From NCBI RefSeq assembly GCF_032118995.1, contig NC_092665.1, forward strand, positions 15,768,012-15,832,011: a stretch of 64,000 nt of DNA, in the 5' to 3' direction. Below the pieces are notes generated by a model that saw nothing but the letters and a program-made list of their open reading frames with translations, searched no databases and was not told the DNA's origin. Within the stretch, counting starts at the first letter, position 1, and each line of letters starts with the position of its first letter. Positions 31,724-43,698 of this stretch are shown one piece after another. Source of the stretch: Asterias amurensis (taxonomy: Eukaryota > Echinodermata > Asteroidea > Forcipulatida > Asteriidae). Position numbers and translations under genes: made by a program.

Positions 31724-32827
31724 TCACAGAGGAGAACTGCTCGATATAGTAACAACTGTATCTGGGTAAAACTGAGTGTTATCAATCCCATTCAGTCTCA
31801 AGTTCCCGTTTTTCGATTTCTGTTTCTCGATGAAGGCTTCTTGGGCCTTTGTCACCTTGTAAATGTCTCGGGCCTTTTTATATTTGAGGACTAACGCACA
31901 CGTGATGATGTTGATGGCAATAGCGAGGGCCAGCAGAGCAGCACAAACCAAAAACGCGTACAGCCAGGGGAAGCCTGATGAGATTTGTTGCATGGTTGGT
32001 TTGGGAGGTAAAGTAGAGAATTCTTCGGGACGAACGGTGACCATGGTGCTGAGGAGGCGAGTCGCGGGTGGTTGCGGTGCGATAGACGGTGTAGATACCG
32101 GCCTCTCGTTGACGGTTATCGGTCCGATGAAGCAAGTTCTTGTGTTTGACGGAAAGCGTGTGCTTGTTATACTGCACTGAACCACTGCCCCATCTTGGGC
32201 AAGTCTTGCCTCCCAGTTTAAACTACGTACGATTGTTCCTTCGTTACTTGTCACCGTGTTCCACTGCGTGTCACGAAATGTCACGTCGGACGGTGCGATG
32301 GTGACATTCACAGCGGGGTGACCCGGATATGTTGAACAAGTCATCGCCAACACATCGCCTATATTTACGGTCGTCGGCCCGCTCGGTGAACACTGTGGGT
32401 TGGTGTCGTTCGGAAAAGTGAATACAGTCAAAGTTACCTCTTCTGTTTCAATCACACGCTCCCCAAACTCCGGGTTATTCTCGACGATCCGGCAGCGGTA
32501 CAGACCCCTGTCCTCCTCCACCACCGGTGAGATGGCCAACGTACAAGCCTTGTCTAGAGACGTATCACCCCGTCCTCCAAGCTCTTCGGCGGTGAGTGTG
32601 AACCGGTCCGAAGTGGCAAGGTTCACGGTGCCGTGTTGCCAGATAACGTAGCTATCTGCTCCCAAGTCCCTGCCCTCACACCTCATGGTCACATTGTCCC
32701 CTTCTTCAAGATTGTCAACGTCGCCATCCTCAATGAAGATTTCAAGTGTCGTCTCTCCACTTGTACATGCTAGAAGATGTAACAGGACAAGCACCAAACA
32801 ATTCACCATCGATACTCTTGATGCCAT
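31724..32827 (-). CDS. intronless Ig-family receptor (type I)
   Basis: 367-aa predicted membrane receptor in one exon. The first ATG upstream of the signal peptide (MASRVSMVNCLVLVLLHLLA) is at 32827; the frame stays open further upstream but without another ATG. Domain 1 is V-like: Cys50, IWQHG with Trp63, RGD at 86-88, EEDRGLYRC ending at Cys112. Domain 2 starts FPNDTNPQCSPSGP and ends RTCFIGPITV, the family signature. A Pro/Thr-rich stalk, one helix (about 290-314) and a 53-residue tail with basic residues and two tyrosines (DIYKV, QFYPDTVV) follow. No canonical ITIM or ITAM. It is closest to the 26.4-kb gene. Ligand unknown. Confidence 0.88.
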   Translation of the reverse strand: MASRVSMVNCLVLVLLHLLACTSGETTLEIFIEDGDVDNLEEGDNVTMRCEGRDLGADSYVIWQHGTVNLATSDRFTLTAEELGGRGDTSLDKACTLAISPVVEEDRGLYRCRIVENNPEFGERVIETEEVTLTVFTFPNDTNPQCSPSGPTTVNIGDVLAMTCSTYPGHPAVNVTIAPSDVTFRDTQWNTVTSNEGTIVRSLNWEARLAQDGAVVQCSITSTRFPSNTRTCFIGPITVNERPVSTPSIAPQPPATRLLSTMVTVRPEEFSTLPPKPTMQQISSGFPWLYAFLVCAALLALAIAINIITCALVLKYKKARDIYKVTKAQEAFIEKQKSKNGNLRLNGIDNTQFYPDTVVTISSSSPL

Positions 32828-33570
32828 TTTGTATACAGTCCGTCTCAGAACCAACTTGAAACCTATAAAGCCACGTTTTAGACTTCTGAAGCTTTTGGCC
32901 GACGAACAATTTCTGAAGCGAGCCAAATCTGTGGCCGGATATTTAAAGGCTCCGTCAAGTGTTTACATTTCTACTCAATATTTCTTGGTATTTCCCAGTG
33001 TCATCTGTAATCCAGTTTGCCCCCGTATCCTTATCGCAGCCAGTATAATAATATTGGATGATTAACTCGAACAGTCTGGTATGGATTGTATGCCCTCGAA
33101 CCTTGACCCCAAACCGTGACCTCGCTCCTGATGACAGTCGCGTCCCCCGTCGGTGCATACATGTACTTTGTGTCGTGTTATGTTGGTGTGTCGTCATACC
33201 TGTTGAACTTTAAAGGGGCAGTCGGTTATGGATTTGTCCTTCATATTTCGAAGTTTGTCTGAATCAAAAAACATAACAACAAGGCCTTTAGCGCCAGAAC
33301 CGTTCAGTGATATTATACGATTCATTTCGTTTCAACCATGGATCAATAAATAGTTTATTGCTTCATGTTTCAACTTATTAATGTTTAATAAAAAACTCAA
33401 TCGCGGCATCAGCCGAATTTCAAATATATTCACAATAAAAGTATAAAACAAAATTGAAGAAAGCACAATGGAGTAGCAGCAAAGCGTATATAACAACAAA
33501 ACAATATAAATTTCCTTTTAATTGTTGTCAAAATTTCTGCTTCACTACAGACGAAAATATCATCACGAAG

Positions 33571-33762
33571 GTTACACACCTATATTCCGACACCCCTATG
33601 TTCCAACACCCCTATGTTCCGACAACTGAACCTATATTCCGACACCCCTATATTCCAACATCCCTATGTTCCGACAACTGAACCTATATTCCGACACTCC
33701 TATGTTCCGACACCCCTATATTCCGACACCCCTATGTTCCGACACCCCTATGTTCCGACAAG
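33571..33762. repeat. 16-bp minisatellite, left arm of inverted pair
   Basis: About 11 units of CACCCCTATGTTCCGA (variants TATATTCC, CCAACA, GACAACTGAA). Confidence 0.85.
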
Positions 33763-34407
33763 TTGTTTTCGCACATTATTACTCAGTTGATCAATAACAA
33801 AAACACAACTTGTATTACGCCAGGTTTCCCAGTAAATTTCGGCCGGGATTAGGTTTGAACATTCATAAAATGAATTTGTACTAATTTAAAAAGTGATGGA
33901 ATCACACATGCATTTCATTTTTTTTTGTGGTGGTTATACACATGAGTATGGCTCCCCGAGGTAGCTGGCAATAAAATACTCGGTACTTTGCTATTGTTAG
34001 GTGCGTGTCCGTGTTGATAACATTTCATGAGCCTTCAATCAGTAAAAATTCCAACCCTCTCCTGCGTTTATTGCGCCGATGTGTAATTTCTTTCTTTTGC
34101 CCCCCCCCCCCACAAAAAAAATAATAAAAAAATAAAAATAATAATAATAATTAACAATAATAATAAAAATACATAATTAAGTCCTACCACCCCCTCCATT
34201 ACTCAGTCCTCTGCTAAAGATACTAAAGTTGCTAACTTGTAATAGCAGAATAACACTTGTTATACAAACTAAACTACTTTGTGGGACTACGTCAAGATAG
34301 GTTACCGGTACGTTCATGGACCAAATTGCGGTCATGTGTAGTTTCTTCAAGTCACACCGTTTTTCTTTTAAAAACAAAATGGCTAACACAAAATATTGGT
34401 ACAGGTT

Positions 34408-34608
34408 GTCGGAACATAGGGGTGTCGGAACATAGGGGTTTTTGGGTCGTTGGAATATAAAGGTGTCGGAACATAGGGGTGTCGGAATATAGGGGTGTCG
34501 GAATATAGGGGTGTCGGAACATAGGTTGAGTTGTCGGAACATAGGGGTGTCGGAACATAGGGGTGTCGGAATATAGGGGTGTCGGAACATACATATGTCG
34601 GAATATAG
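34408..34608. repeat. 16-bp minisatellite, right arm, inverted
   Basis: About 12 units of TCGGAACATAGGGGTG, the exact reverse complement of the left-arm unit, 645 bp away. Includes the same longer spacer variants (TTGAGTTGTCGG). Confidence 0.85.
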
Positions 34609-35179
34609 AGCAGTCACCATCACGAAAAAGCCACACATCAGTTTAGCTGGCTTAGTAACGAAATGCACAAACTCACACAAACCACTGTTTTGCCATTCCT
34701 TTAAGAAATCACCCTCTACAACAATACCTCCAAGTTTTTAGTTCAACGTCTATGTGCCCCACTGATTCTTTTCACCAAGGGCCTAACCCACATGTATGCT
34801 TCTAAAAGAAAATCAAAAGGTGTGTATTGAAACGGAGTTGTCGCCCCAGAACGCTGCAAAATTAGTTATTTTTATGACTACTATTCAAAAAGCCGTGCGT
34901 AGGTTTGTTTTTTGTCTGGACGCAATGACTGCTCAGTCGTGCATGTATTCGTTAGAAAGCCTCGTCTGGGGCTACGACCTGTCAACTTATTTTACACAAT
35001 AGCGTGACATTTTACAAATAGAGGTTCAGGAATTCCTTTTTAAGGTGTTCAACAAAAGTAAAGTTCATGTGTCTTACGAGTAAAGGAAAAGTAAAATAAA
35101 TATCTTTACAATGGCGACGTAAGCAATTGAGGTGTGTACAGGTACCGCGCCTAGTCTGATTGCGTTACACGACTACCAA

Positions 35180-35194
35180 GGGGGGGGGGGGGGG
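35180..35194. repeat. G tract
   Basis: Uninterrupted run of about 14 G. Confidence 0.8.
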
Positions 35195-38012
35195 TCTGTC
35201 ACGTGTTTGAGGAAGAGAAGTGTTGTTTACTGTGTATTTGTTTTTGTTGACACATAATATGCTGTTTCTATTGTTTCCATCACACTATCCAGTTGGCCTA
35301 AATAATTATATCAGAGACTCATTAAACAAAATTTAACGCCATGAGAAAGCTATCATCAATTTTGGGTCTCAAAATTCATCACTGCAATAACCTTTTTTTC
35401 TGAAAGTTTGTGTATACTCAGCGCCTTGAGTACCTTGTTTGGTAGATACGTGCGCTATGTAAGACTTCGTTGTTATTAACCAGAACACAAGTATACCCAT
35501 ATTATAAACAACTCTATCAATGCTACACAGGACAGGTATACCGTATAAACACATAGGTATTGTGTCATCGATTGAGAATTGGAGTAGTTGGGTATTGGAA
35601 TAAGGTCTAACTTAAATTACAAGTTTTTTAGTTCTGGAAATAATTTCAAAGAGCTGTTTCTGAGCATGTTTTATGATCAAAACCTTTGTATTTTCCTTTG
35701 GGTGCAATTCCGGGATTCGCCTGCCGTGTGGCAGCTGGGGTAAAGGGTCGAATTCTAAGAATGAGCGGTATAAAGTATCGCGAGAGGAGGGCATACCGTC
35801 GCAGTATCGTGTCAAATTAAGTAAATCAACTTGATGGATATGGCTACCCTTGAACTTTGAGAGCAAACATGTTGTCATCGCTCTCAGGCAAACTTGGATT
35901 TATTATTCAAATAAACGCAAATGAAGTTGTCAATTTTCGACAGTGTGTTAGCGTGTCCTTGTATGAGTTTAATCACCTGTGTAGAACTGTTCATAAAATT
36001 ATTGACGATGTGTCTATATCCCCCTGGTGAATAAAGAATGACAAAGGACATAGGTGCCTCTCCGTTCCTCACCCCATCACTGAAACATCACGTATTCTTC
36101 TGAAACATCACGTATTCTTCTGTAGACGAGCTGAGTATACTGTTCGAAACGTAAAGACCAAACCGGCTCTTCTCAGAGCCAACAGTCACACAAAAGAGAT
36201 TCACACATGGTTGTACCCGCAAGTTTACTATTGATTTATATAGTTTCTTCCTATTTCTCCACACCATGCAAAGCTTCAAACTTCTATCACATTTTACATC
36301 AATTTACTTCACTGTGAATACTGCCATCTCACCCCTAAGGTAACAAAGGTTACATTTTTGTAGAACATTAAGCTGACCGAAGAATTGTTGATGTTATTAT
36401 TGTAACAGTTGTAGTTTTTTCAAACAAAGATTTAAGGGCCTGACGTTTCGATCCTAGCAGTCTTTAAAGGCTAAATGACAATGGCAAAACATGATTACAG
36501 TTACCTGGTCATGTTTATTGTGTTGTATTGTTATTTATCATATAAATGTATGTACCATATAATATGTCCTTTTGGTTAGTAAGCTTATTCCAGTTTCTAA
36601 GTTGTAGCTGTTATTAGTCGTTAATCGTTACAGACAGTCGTTGAAACAAAGAGAAATGTTGTTAGAGTGCGATATGATGAGGGGCGCCCTCATAGACAAT
36701 ACCACACTTTCATCTCACAACATACCAGTCCCGCGCCAGAAAAAACAGCACATTCTTTCGGTAACAAAACTGTTTACAGCTCTTTGAGATAAGCAACTAG
36801 GGTTGTTTTCAAAATATGTATATGTGTCATTTTTACTGAGAAATATGTCACGTAAGAAGCTGATATTTGTTTATTTGCTAAATACTTTAAAATGTTTTGC
36901 CAAAAGTCCAAAGGCCAGTGGTGTATGGTGGTCCACTGAATGGGGTCCATGACGCATACTTTTCAGCCACTAGTGTTATCTTGAGATAACCAAAAAATGC
37001 ATTATGATAATAAATGGAAATATGGTGTGTTTGCAAAGCGTTTCAATTCAAGGTTTCACAATAATATTTCTCTGAACCTGTAAATCTCTCTGATTCGAGT
37101 GAATCGATTCAAACAACATTTTGTTGACGAGTTGAGAGACAGAATGTATACGCACTGGCTTAAATGTATTATTCAAAATTGGAAATGATTAAAAAAACAT
37201 AATTGTATAAGTCTGAAAGCTTACTGATTTATATGAAGACAATATTCATAATCATTTTCTGGGAAATGTTTCCCTCTCCCTCAGAGAAAAGAAGTCATAT
37301 TGTGAGAAACCTATAAACACGCAACAGTCGATTTCTGTTGTTTACAACTTTTAACCTGAAATACAGACAATAATGTTTGCATGCTAAACAATGTGCAAGT
37401 TTTTCCACTATTTTTTTTATCCGACTCACAGAACGGTTTAAAGCCTAAAATTTCACAGGTTGGTCATTCCATGTTTAGTTGACCACACGATACATGGACA
37501 CTCTCTATGACCATTAATGTAAGCTCTACCAATCCAGATTGAATAATGATTCCCCTAGAATAGTCACAATGGCGTGTTGTTTGCGGCTCGATTTAAAATC
37601 ACCCGCAGATTCAGTATAATTGTATTTCTTCGAAGGAGGATGGAAATACCCACAAGATAACCCGGATTTCGAAGGAGCTGGTCATTAGACAACGAAATCT
37701 TCAGTGTAAAGATACCTTTCACTTTCATTTGTCTGCAAGTAAAAAGGGACTTCCCCCTTTTACAAGACCCCACTTCAACACGGCGGGGGGTGTACCCGTA
37801 TTGCGACACCACACTCCGTTATCATGCAAGGTGACACGCTGTTAGGATCTAAAACAGCATAATGGGTTATTTTTGGTTCAGGTGAGAGCAATATCGGCGA
37901 ATGGCACACAGGAGCCTTAAAGGGCAGGTATACCTTTGGTATCCCCTCTTAAAATTCATGGCAATACAAACATTGGTTACCAAAATAATAATAACGTGTA
38001 TTTATATAGCGC

Positions 38013-38359
38013 TTAAAGCCATTATACACTTTCGGTAAACAGTACAGCCAAAGGCCAACACTTCGTGCATCCCCACTTATATATATAAAATCGGAGTCGG
38101 GAGAAAATAACAGGAAAACCCACCCTTGTTTCCGCACGTTTCGCCGTGTCATGACATGTGTTTAAAATAAATCCGTAATTCTCGATATCGAGAATTGATA
38201 ACTGTTTTAATGTTTTCTCATAAAGTAAAGCATTTCATGGAATAATATTTCAAGAGAATTCTTTCACCATTACCTTCTGTAAACCCTGTAGGTTATTTGT
38301 AAATCTGTGAACTTTTTGTTTTCTTTTTTTTCTGTTCCGAAAGTGTCCAATGGCTTTAA
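38013..38359 (-). mobile_element. TTAA MITE, copy of the 51.1-kb element
   Basis: TTAAAGCCATTATACACTTT at the left and AAGTGTCCAATGGCTTTAA at the right. Internal sequence (CCACCCTTGTTTCC, CGTGTCATGACATGTGTTTA) is the reverse complement of the 51056 copy. Confidence 0.7.
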
Positions 38360-39300
38360 TACCAGGTTTCTAAGCGCTGAAACAAGAAGTGATGTACGAT
38401 ATTAACCCCCAAAAATTACAATTTGGTTAAAAGCCTACATAAGCATTTGATCTAAAATTTAAAGCATTTTGTGAAACATTTCACATTTGAAGTAATGTGG
38501 TTATCTAAAAAGTTGTCTTGCCCCCAAATTTTGATCTGAGACAGATTGTGTTTTTCTATTAGGGTTTCTTGCTGCATTATTCATTATATTATCTGTACGG
38601 GATAGCCACACAAGGCGTTTGTTAACAGAGATGCAGATGCATATATCAATGCGCATTACAATTGTCCCTATACTCACCTGGGGCCAATTTCATAGAGCTG
38701 CCCATTTTGCTTAAGCGCGAAAATAGCTCGCTTTTTTTATACATGTTACTGGCAAAAATGTCATGCCATATACATTGCCCGTGACTGGTATTTAGCTAAT
38801 GTTTACTAAGCGTACCAATTGAGTGGAGTCTTGGCCGGTAATTTGATTTTACTAAGCAAGGATTTTTTTTTGCAAATGAACTCGCGAGATCATAAAAAAA
38901 AAAAAAAAAACTTTCCCACCATGTTCTTACTATAAATTAAGTGCAAACATGTAAACATTTATATTTTCAATCTCATCAATGTGGAACATACTTAATGAGT
39001 AAACAACGTTAGCTTTTTAAAAGTATTTATTTCTTCAAAAGATAATTCTGTTTAACTAATTGTATAAACATTTTTTTATTAATATAAAAGCAGCCACGAA
39101 TATACAAAAATAACACCAAATTAAATACAATGAAATGAAAAAAGCGATGGAGAAACGAAAACAATAGCTGTGTGCATTTGTATTCAAAGTAATTAGCGTT
39201 TTTGTTAATCGTCTCCTGTCGGTAGCCATGCTTTTAATTAGCTAAACTGCAATCAGTGATTTAGTTTTCTGAACTACTAACTCAATTAGAGATTATCATT

Positions 39301-39360
39301 ACATGGTGTTACCGCAAACCTCAGTAGATCATAATTTCCCCCATACAAAGTTTAAAGTCC
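39301..39360 (+). repeat. dispersed repeat, ATGGTGTTACC family
   Basis: ATGGTGTTACCGCAAACCTC then CCCATACAAAGTTTAAAGTCC. Confidence 0.5.
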
Positions 39361-39454
39361 TATTTTGGTAGACAAAAAAAATTACAAAATACAAAAATCA
39401 AATTGAAATCTTTCCTTATAGTTATAATATCCTGTTACATTCAGCAAGAATGTT

Positions 39455-40552
39455 TTATTCTGATGAGAGAGCCACGTTAGCGTAGCCCCCCTGCTCTGCA
39501 TCGGGCACTTTTGCCCCTTCCTTGGGCATTTCAACAAGACTAAGTCCTTTTACTTTTCGCCTTTTCATCTTCTCACGGTCCTCCTCCATTCGTCTGCTTG
39601 TCACGAGGGCAATGATGATGACTATGGACAAAGTAGCGATCCCTGTGGACACCAAGAAGGCAATCAACCAGCCTCGACAAGCCTCACTAGGAATGGGAGG
39701 AAGGTCGGGTCTAGTGGACACGGGTGGTAGAATGGGGTTATTTGGAGCCGGTGAGGCAACACCGAGGGTCGGGTTGACTACTCTAGGGATTACAGTTAAT
39801 GGGCCGAGTTGGCATGATCGACGGAAAGCAGGGAAAATGGGGCTCTCTATGGTGCAGATGAAGAGCAACCCGTCGCCAGAGGGCGTCACATTATTAATCA
39901 AGAGCTCTTTGGATACAGTATCTCTGTCTTGAATGGTGGACCATGGATTTGCTCCGATGTTACTCAGTGTTAGTTTAACTTCAGGGTTACCTTTCTCCGA
40001 AGAGCACCGTAGAAGTAGTGCCTCACCCTCGGTAACATCCACGGGACCATCCGGTAGACACGTGGGACTGCCTTGGTTGGGGAAATACATCACAGACAAG
40101 GAAACAGTTTGGACAGCAACTATATTGAATGACATCGAATCACCCGGAACCTGGGTCTCAATGAGGCATGAGAAATCCCCATCATCACCTCTTTGAACCG
40201 GGGAGATGGTGAGATCGTACGCAATGTCTTTGGTTGAGTCGCCCCGACCGGGTAGCGATGCAAGCTCGACGGCAAACCTCGGGGTGTCGTACGGGTCCTT
40301 TAGAACCGTATCGCGGGCGACCACCTCCACCCCGTGCTGCCAAGAGACCACGTAGTCCGAAGAGGACGCCATCAGACCAGTAACCTCACATCGCAGGGTT
40401 AGGTTATCGCCTTCCTGGTAGCTAGTAAGGTCTGACAGTGTTCCACTCAAAACGACTATGTCAACCGTTTCACCCGTTGCATGCACCGCTCGGACAACGC
40501 AGCACAAGAGTAGCAGCTTCATCGCAATTGTGTCAAGTAATATCATCGCCAT
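39455..40552 (-). CDS. intronless Ig-family receptor (type I) with YANV tail
   Basis: 365 aa in one exon. The signal peptide is MKLLLLCCVVRAVHA; two in-frame ATGs (40552, and Met11 at 40522) are possible. Domain 1 is V-like (Cys55, SWQHG Trp71, RGD at 103-105, DDGDFSC ending at Cys129). Domain 2 starts SPTCLPDGP and ends RSCQLGPLTV, the family signature. After a Pro-rich stalk there is a helix (about 295-317) and a 48-residue basic tail ending GGYANVALSSE. Tyr357 sits in YxNV, the form bound by Grb2-type SH2 domains when phosphorylated; this role is inference. A TATATAAG lies only 2-9 bp upstream of the first ATG, favouring Met11 if it is the promoter. Confidence 0.87.
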   Translation of the reverse strand: MAMILLDTIAMKLLLLCCVVRAVHATGETVDIVVLSGTLSDLTSYQEGDNLTLRCEVTGLMASSSDYVVSWQHGVEVVARDTVLKDPYDTPRFAVELASLPGRGDSTKDIAYDLTISPVQRGDDGDFSCLIETQVPGDSMSFNIVAVQTVSLSVMYFPNQGSPTCLPDGPVDVTEGEALLLRCSSEKGNPEVKLTLSNIGANPWSTIQDRDTVSKELLINNVTPSGDGLLFICTIESPIFPAFRRSCQLGPLTVIPRVVNPTLGVASPAPNNPILPPVSTRPDLPPIPSEACRGWLIAFLVSTGIATLSIVIIIALVTSRRMEEDREKMKRRKVKGLSLVEMPKEGAKVPDAEQGGYANVALSSE

Positions 40553-40553
40553 A

Positions 40554-40561
40554 CTTATATA
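40554..40561 (-). promoter_or_regulatory. TATA box close to the YANV receptor start
   Basis: TATATAAG on the - strand, 2-9 bp before ATG 40552 and 32-39 bp before Met11 (40522). If it works as a TATA box, transcription would begin near 40525 and only Met11 could be used. Confidence 0.35.
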
Positions 40562-43323
40562 GTCTTGTTCCGGTTAAATCCCCTGTTACTCGCAAAATGT
40601 CATGTGAATAACTCCTGAAGAACAGTCCACAGCACTCACTATTGCCAAACATACAGTCGCTACAACTCAGTAAAAATAACAAATTCCGCAAACGAACTCT
40701 GCGCCAAAACCAACAATAAACTCCTATCTGTAATACACGGGTGCGGATGGCCTTTTGTTACACAATAAATACCCCAATTGAAAAGTATGTGTACCATGTT
40801 ATGTACTTTCTGAACAATGGTCTTAATTTTTTTTTTCAACCCTGAACTCTCTTTCATGAGAATACACAGTTATTCATGTTTAACCGTCTGGAACTTCGTT
40901 AAATATTTGTACCTACGTTGGTGGTAACACTTGACTGTTCACGAAGTACACAACCAATTTGTGACTATCTAGCTCAAATTTAGCAACAACAATGCTCAAA
41001 TTAAAAGGTGTTTGAGGGTTGAGACCGCTGTGTAATTAGATATTTTTCTTGGAGTCCATGAACCTGAACCAGAACTTTTCAAATCTGAGGTATTTCGCAG
41101 CTGTGGCAGTGATCGGTACTTGCAGAAGCCAAAGTCAAAACCAAAGCCAAAAGCAAAACCGAAACCAAAGCCAAGGCAAAAAGAACTTTATATCCCAAAA
41201 CAAACTAAAAGCTATGTTTTATGCATAATTTCACTTATCTGGAACAACAAAGCTAACCAAAATGCAGCACCTGTGTTCTAATACAGACCGCACACTCAAG
41301 CGTATGAGCAACATAGTGCATAGTTTCCTAACTAGATACAGCAACCACAACGGTCAAAAGGCAGAAATTATGCAGTAAATGTCTTTTGTAAGCTTATGAA
41401 TGAGATACCGTTTTAATAGTGTGACCTCTATAGCAATCTAGCTGGTAACCTATTTATGCTAAGCATGATTCGGCTGTGTTTAGCAAGTGTTTAGCATAAT
41501 AAAATCGGACCAGCCAAATTCCAAATTTTCGCAGCATTGGTCTCACTCCACATTTCTTCTTAGTATAAATACTCTATTTTGGGGACAAAAACATATCATT
41601 TTGTGTAAAACGGGTTGTGCCTGGTTTCCAGCATACCGCAGCAACTAAGATTTCCAGACTTATGTTTATCACTCATTGGTGTAACTTAACATATTTTGTA
41701 TCTTGATTGATCTAGAATTGGTTTCAAGTTTGTATTGTGATTTTTGTGTCTACATGATATAGGTAGGCAGTGCCTAAAATAGCGCCCTCTTGTGGATTTA
41801 CCTCCACCACAAACCTACGCACATACAGACTTGGGAATAATGTTCATCGTTCATTGCTAAATTCTTCGAAAAATGAATGTTCAATGATATCGGGGACATA
41901 GTACAGAAATAAAGCATATTAAATTGAGCCCATATAAACTTTATTTCGCACGTCCTTGAAAACTAATTGGAGACTATGTGGTCACAAGGTGGCAGCAGAC
42001 TCCAGTACCGGGAAAATACATGAAACGAATGCAGCCACAGAGCTAAATTACATATCTGGTTTGTCACATAACATGTCTGCTGCACTTACTTTACAGCGTC
42101 CCCCGTAAACAACAATTAAAGTTTGGAACTTGGGCACAAAAAATTATTGTAATTTTTAACATTACAGCATTGATTACGAAATATTTATCATGATAAATTC
42201 AGTTCAATTTTGTATTCCTTTCAGTATTGGTGGTGTACTAATAATATCACCCACTGGAAATATTTCTGTATCCTGTCACATTTTGCACAAATTTTTACCT
42301 CAACAAATATCTCAATGAGTAAATAAGATACTTATTTATTTTATAACGAATGAAAAGTTGTGGCAGAATACAGACATCATTATCCCCTCCCCCCCTCCCC
42401 ACGCACACAAACCCAAAGCAACATGGTGCTTACCCATATCTCTTCGGTGTATGTACATGTAGTGTGTTGCATCGCTGACTCAACAGTGTAGCATAGAAGT
42501 CAAAACAACTAACATTCCTTTACGGTTGAACTTGCGTTTTTATCTCCTAAGCATCACCAATGTCACGTCTCAAACATTTCTTACAATAATCCTCATAGTT
42601 TATAGCTGCAACATGGCGACTTATGTAGTCCAATCCCACGATTTCGTACACAAACCTAACACATAAAGTATTCCCTTGTGGCGAGTTTGCCGAGTTCCCA
42701 AGACGGGAAGATCATCCAAACAAACAAAACACAATTCTCGTTGTAGACTTGATTTCAAGGCTGATATCGCGGTTATTCCTCTGCATCGGCTATGATAAAC
42801 GCCCCCACATTATCAGCTATCACGCGCCCCAACTCGCAATCTGTGATCGTAGGCTATAACGATTGAGGTTAATCTCACAAGAGGGCGCTATTTCAGGCAA
42901 TAATGGATTGGTTATCGGGGTTAGACTAAAAGTCACGATCACAGACTTGGGACCAAGTCTATTCCCGTAGCTTTTTCATAATTATAAAGAACAGACCACG
43001 AGTCCCAGGACAATTTGAATGGTTACCGTTAAACAATGTATTGTCCGTACGGATTACAATGGAGGTTCTTCCAGGTGCGTACATACAATTGCAAACAATG
43101 GGCAGAATCTTGCGGCTACATCTTGACTCGGGCACGACCCTTGACTTGGTCACTGCGGTACAACGAAACTAGTAACACATTTTGTACAATATTTAATTTA
43201 CAAAATGTGAAAAGAGTTCAAATATGGACTGAAGTCGTGAGTTTTAAATTCCCTGACCACAATTTCCCTGCAGTAAAATGGAACTTTTGTACAAAACCTT
43301 TATTTGAAAAGAGTTCTATGGAC

Positions 43324-43698
43324 TTAAAAGGCAGTGGACACGATTGGTAATTACTCAAAATAGTTATAAGCATAAAACCTTATTGGTAACGAGTAATGGG
43401 GAAGAGGTTGATAGTATAAACATTGTGAGAAACGGCTCCCTCTGAAGTGCCATAGTTTTCTAGAAAGAAGTAATTTTCCACAAAATTGATTTCGAGACCT
43501 CAGATTTAGAATTTGAGGTCTCAAAATCAAGCATCTGAAAGCACACAACTTCGTGTGACGAGGGTTTTTTCTTTCATCATTATCTCGCAACTTCGGCGAC
43601 CGATTGAGCTCAAATGTTCACAGGTTTGTTTTTTATGCATATGTTGAGATACACCAACTGTGAAGGCTAGACTTTGACAATTACCAATAGTGTCTTTA
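43324..43698 (+). mobile_element. TTAA MITE (GGCAGTGGACAC family)
   Basis: About 375 bp from TTAAAAGGCAGTGGACACG to AATTACCAATAGTGTCTTTAA, with TGAGGTCTC/GAGACCTCA inverse repeats inside. Non-coding. Confidence 0.75.

Larger units (their letters stand above)
32828..39454. other. intergenic: inverted minisatellites, MITEs, no clear gene
   Basis: Contains the inverted pair of 16-bp minisatellites (33571-34608), a G tract at 35180, a TTAA MITE (38013-38359) and a palindromic-repeat remnant near 38691. An ATG-to-stop frame of 88 codons on the - strand at 35612-35878 reads protein-like, but I could not tie it to any family. Nothing else supportable. Confidence 0.45.

Noticed and set aside
43036-43350. 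104-codon + frame before the MITE at 43.3 kb
   Set aside because: No domain, no splice context, and its end runs into the MITE.
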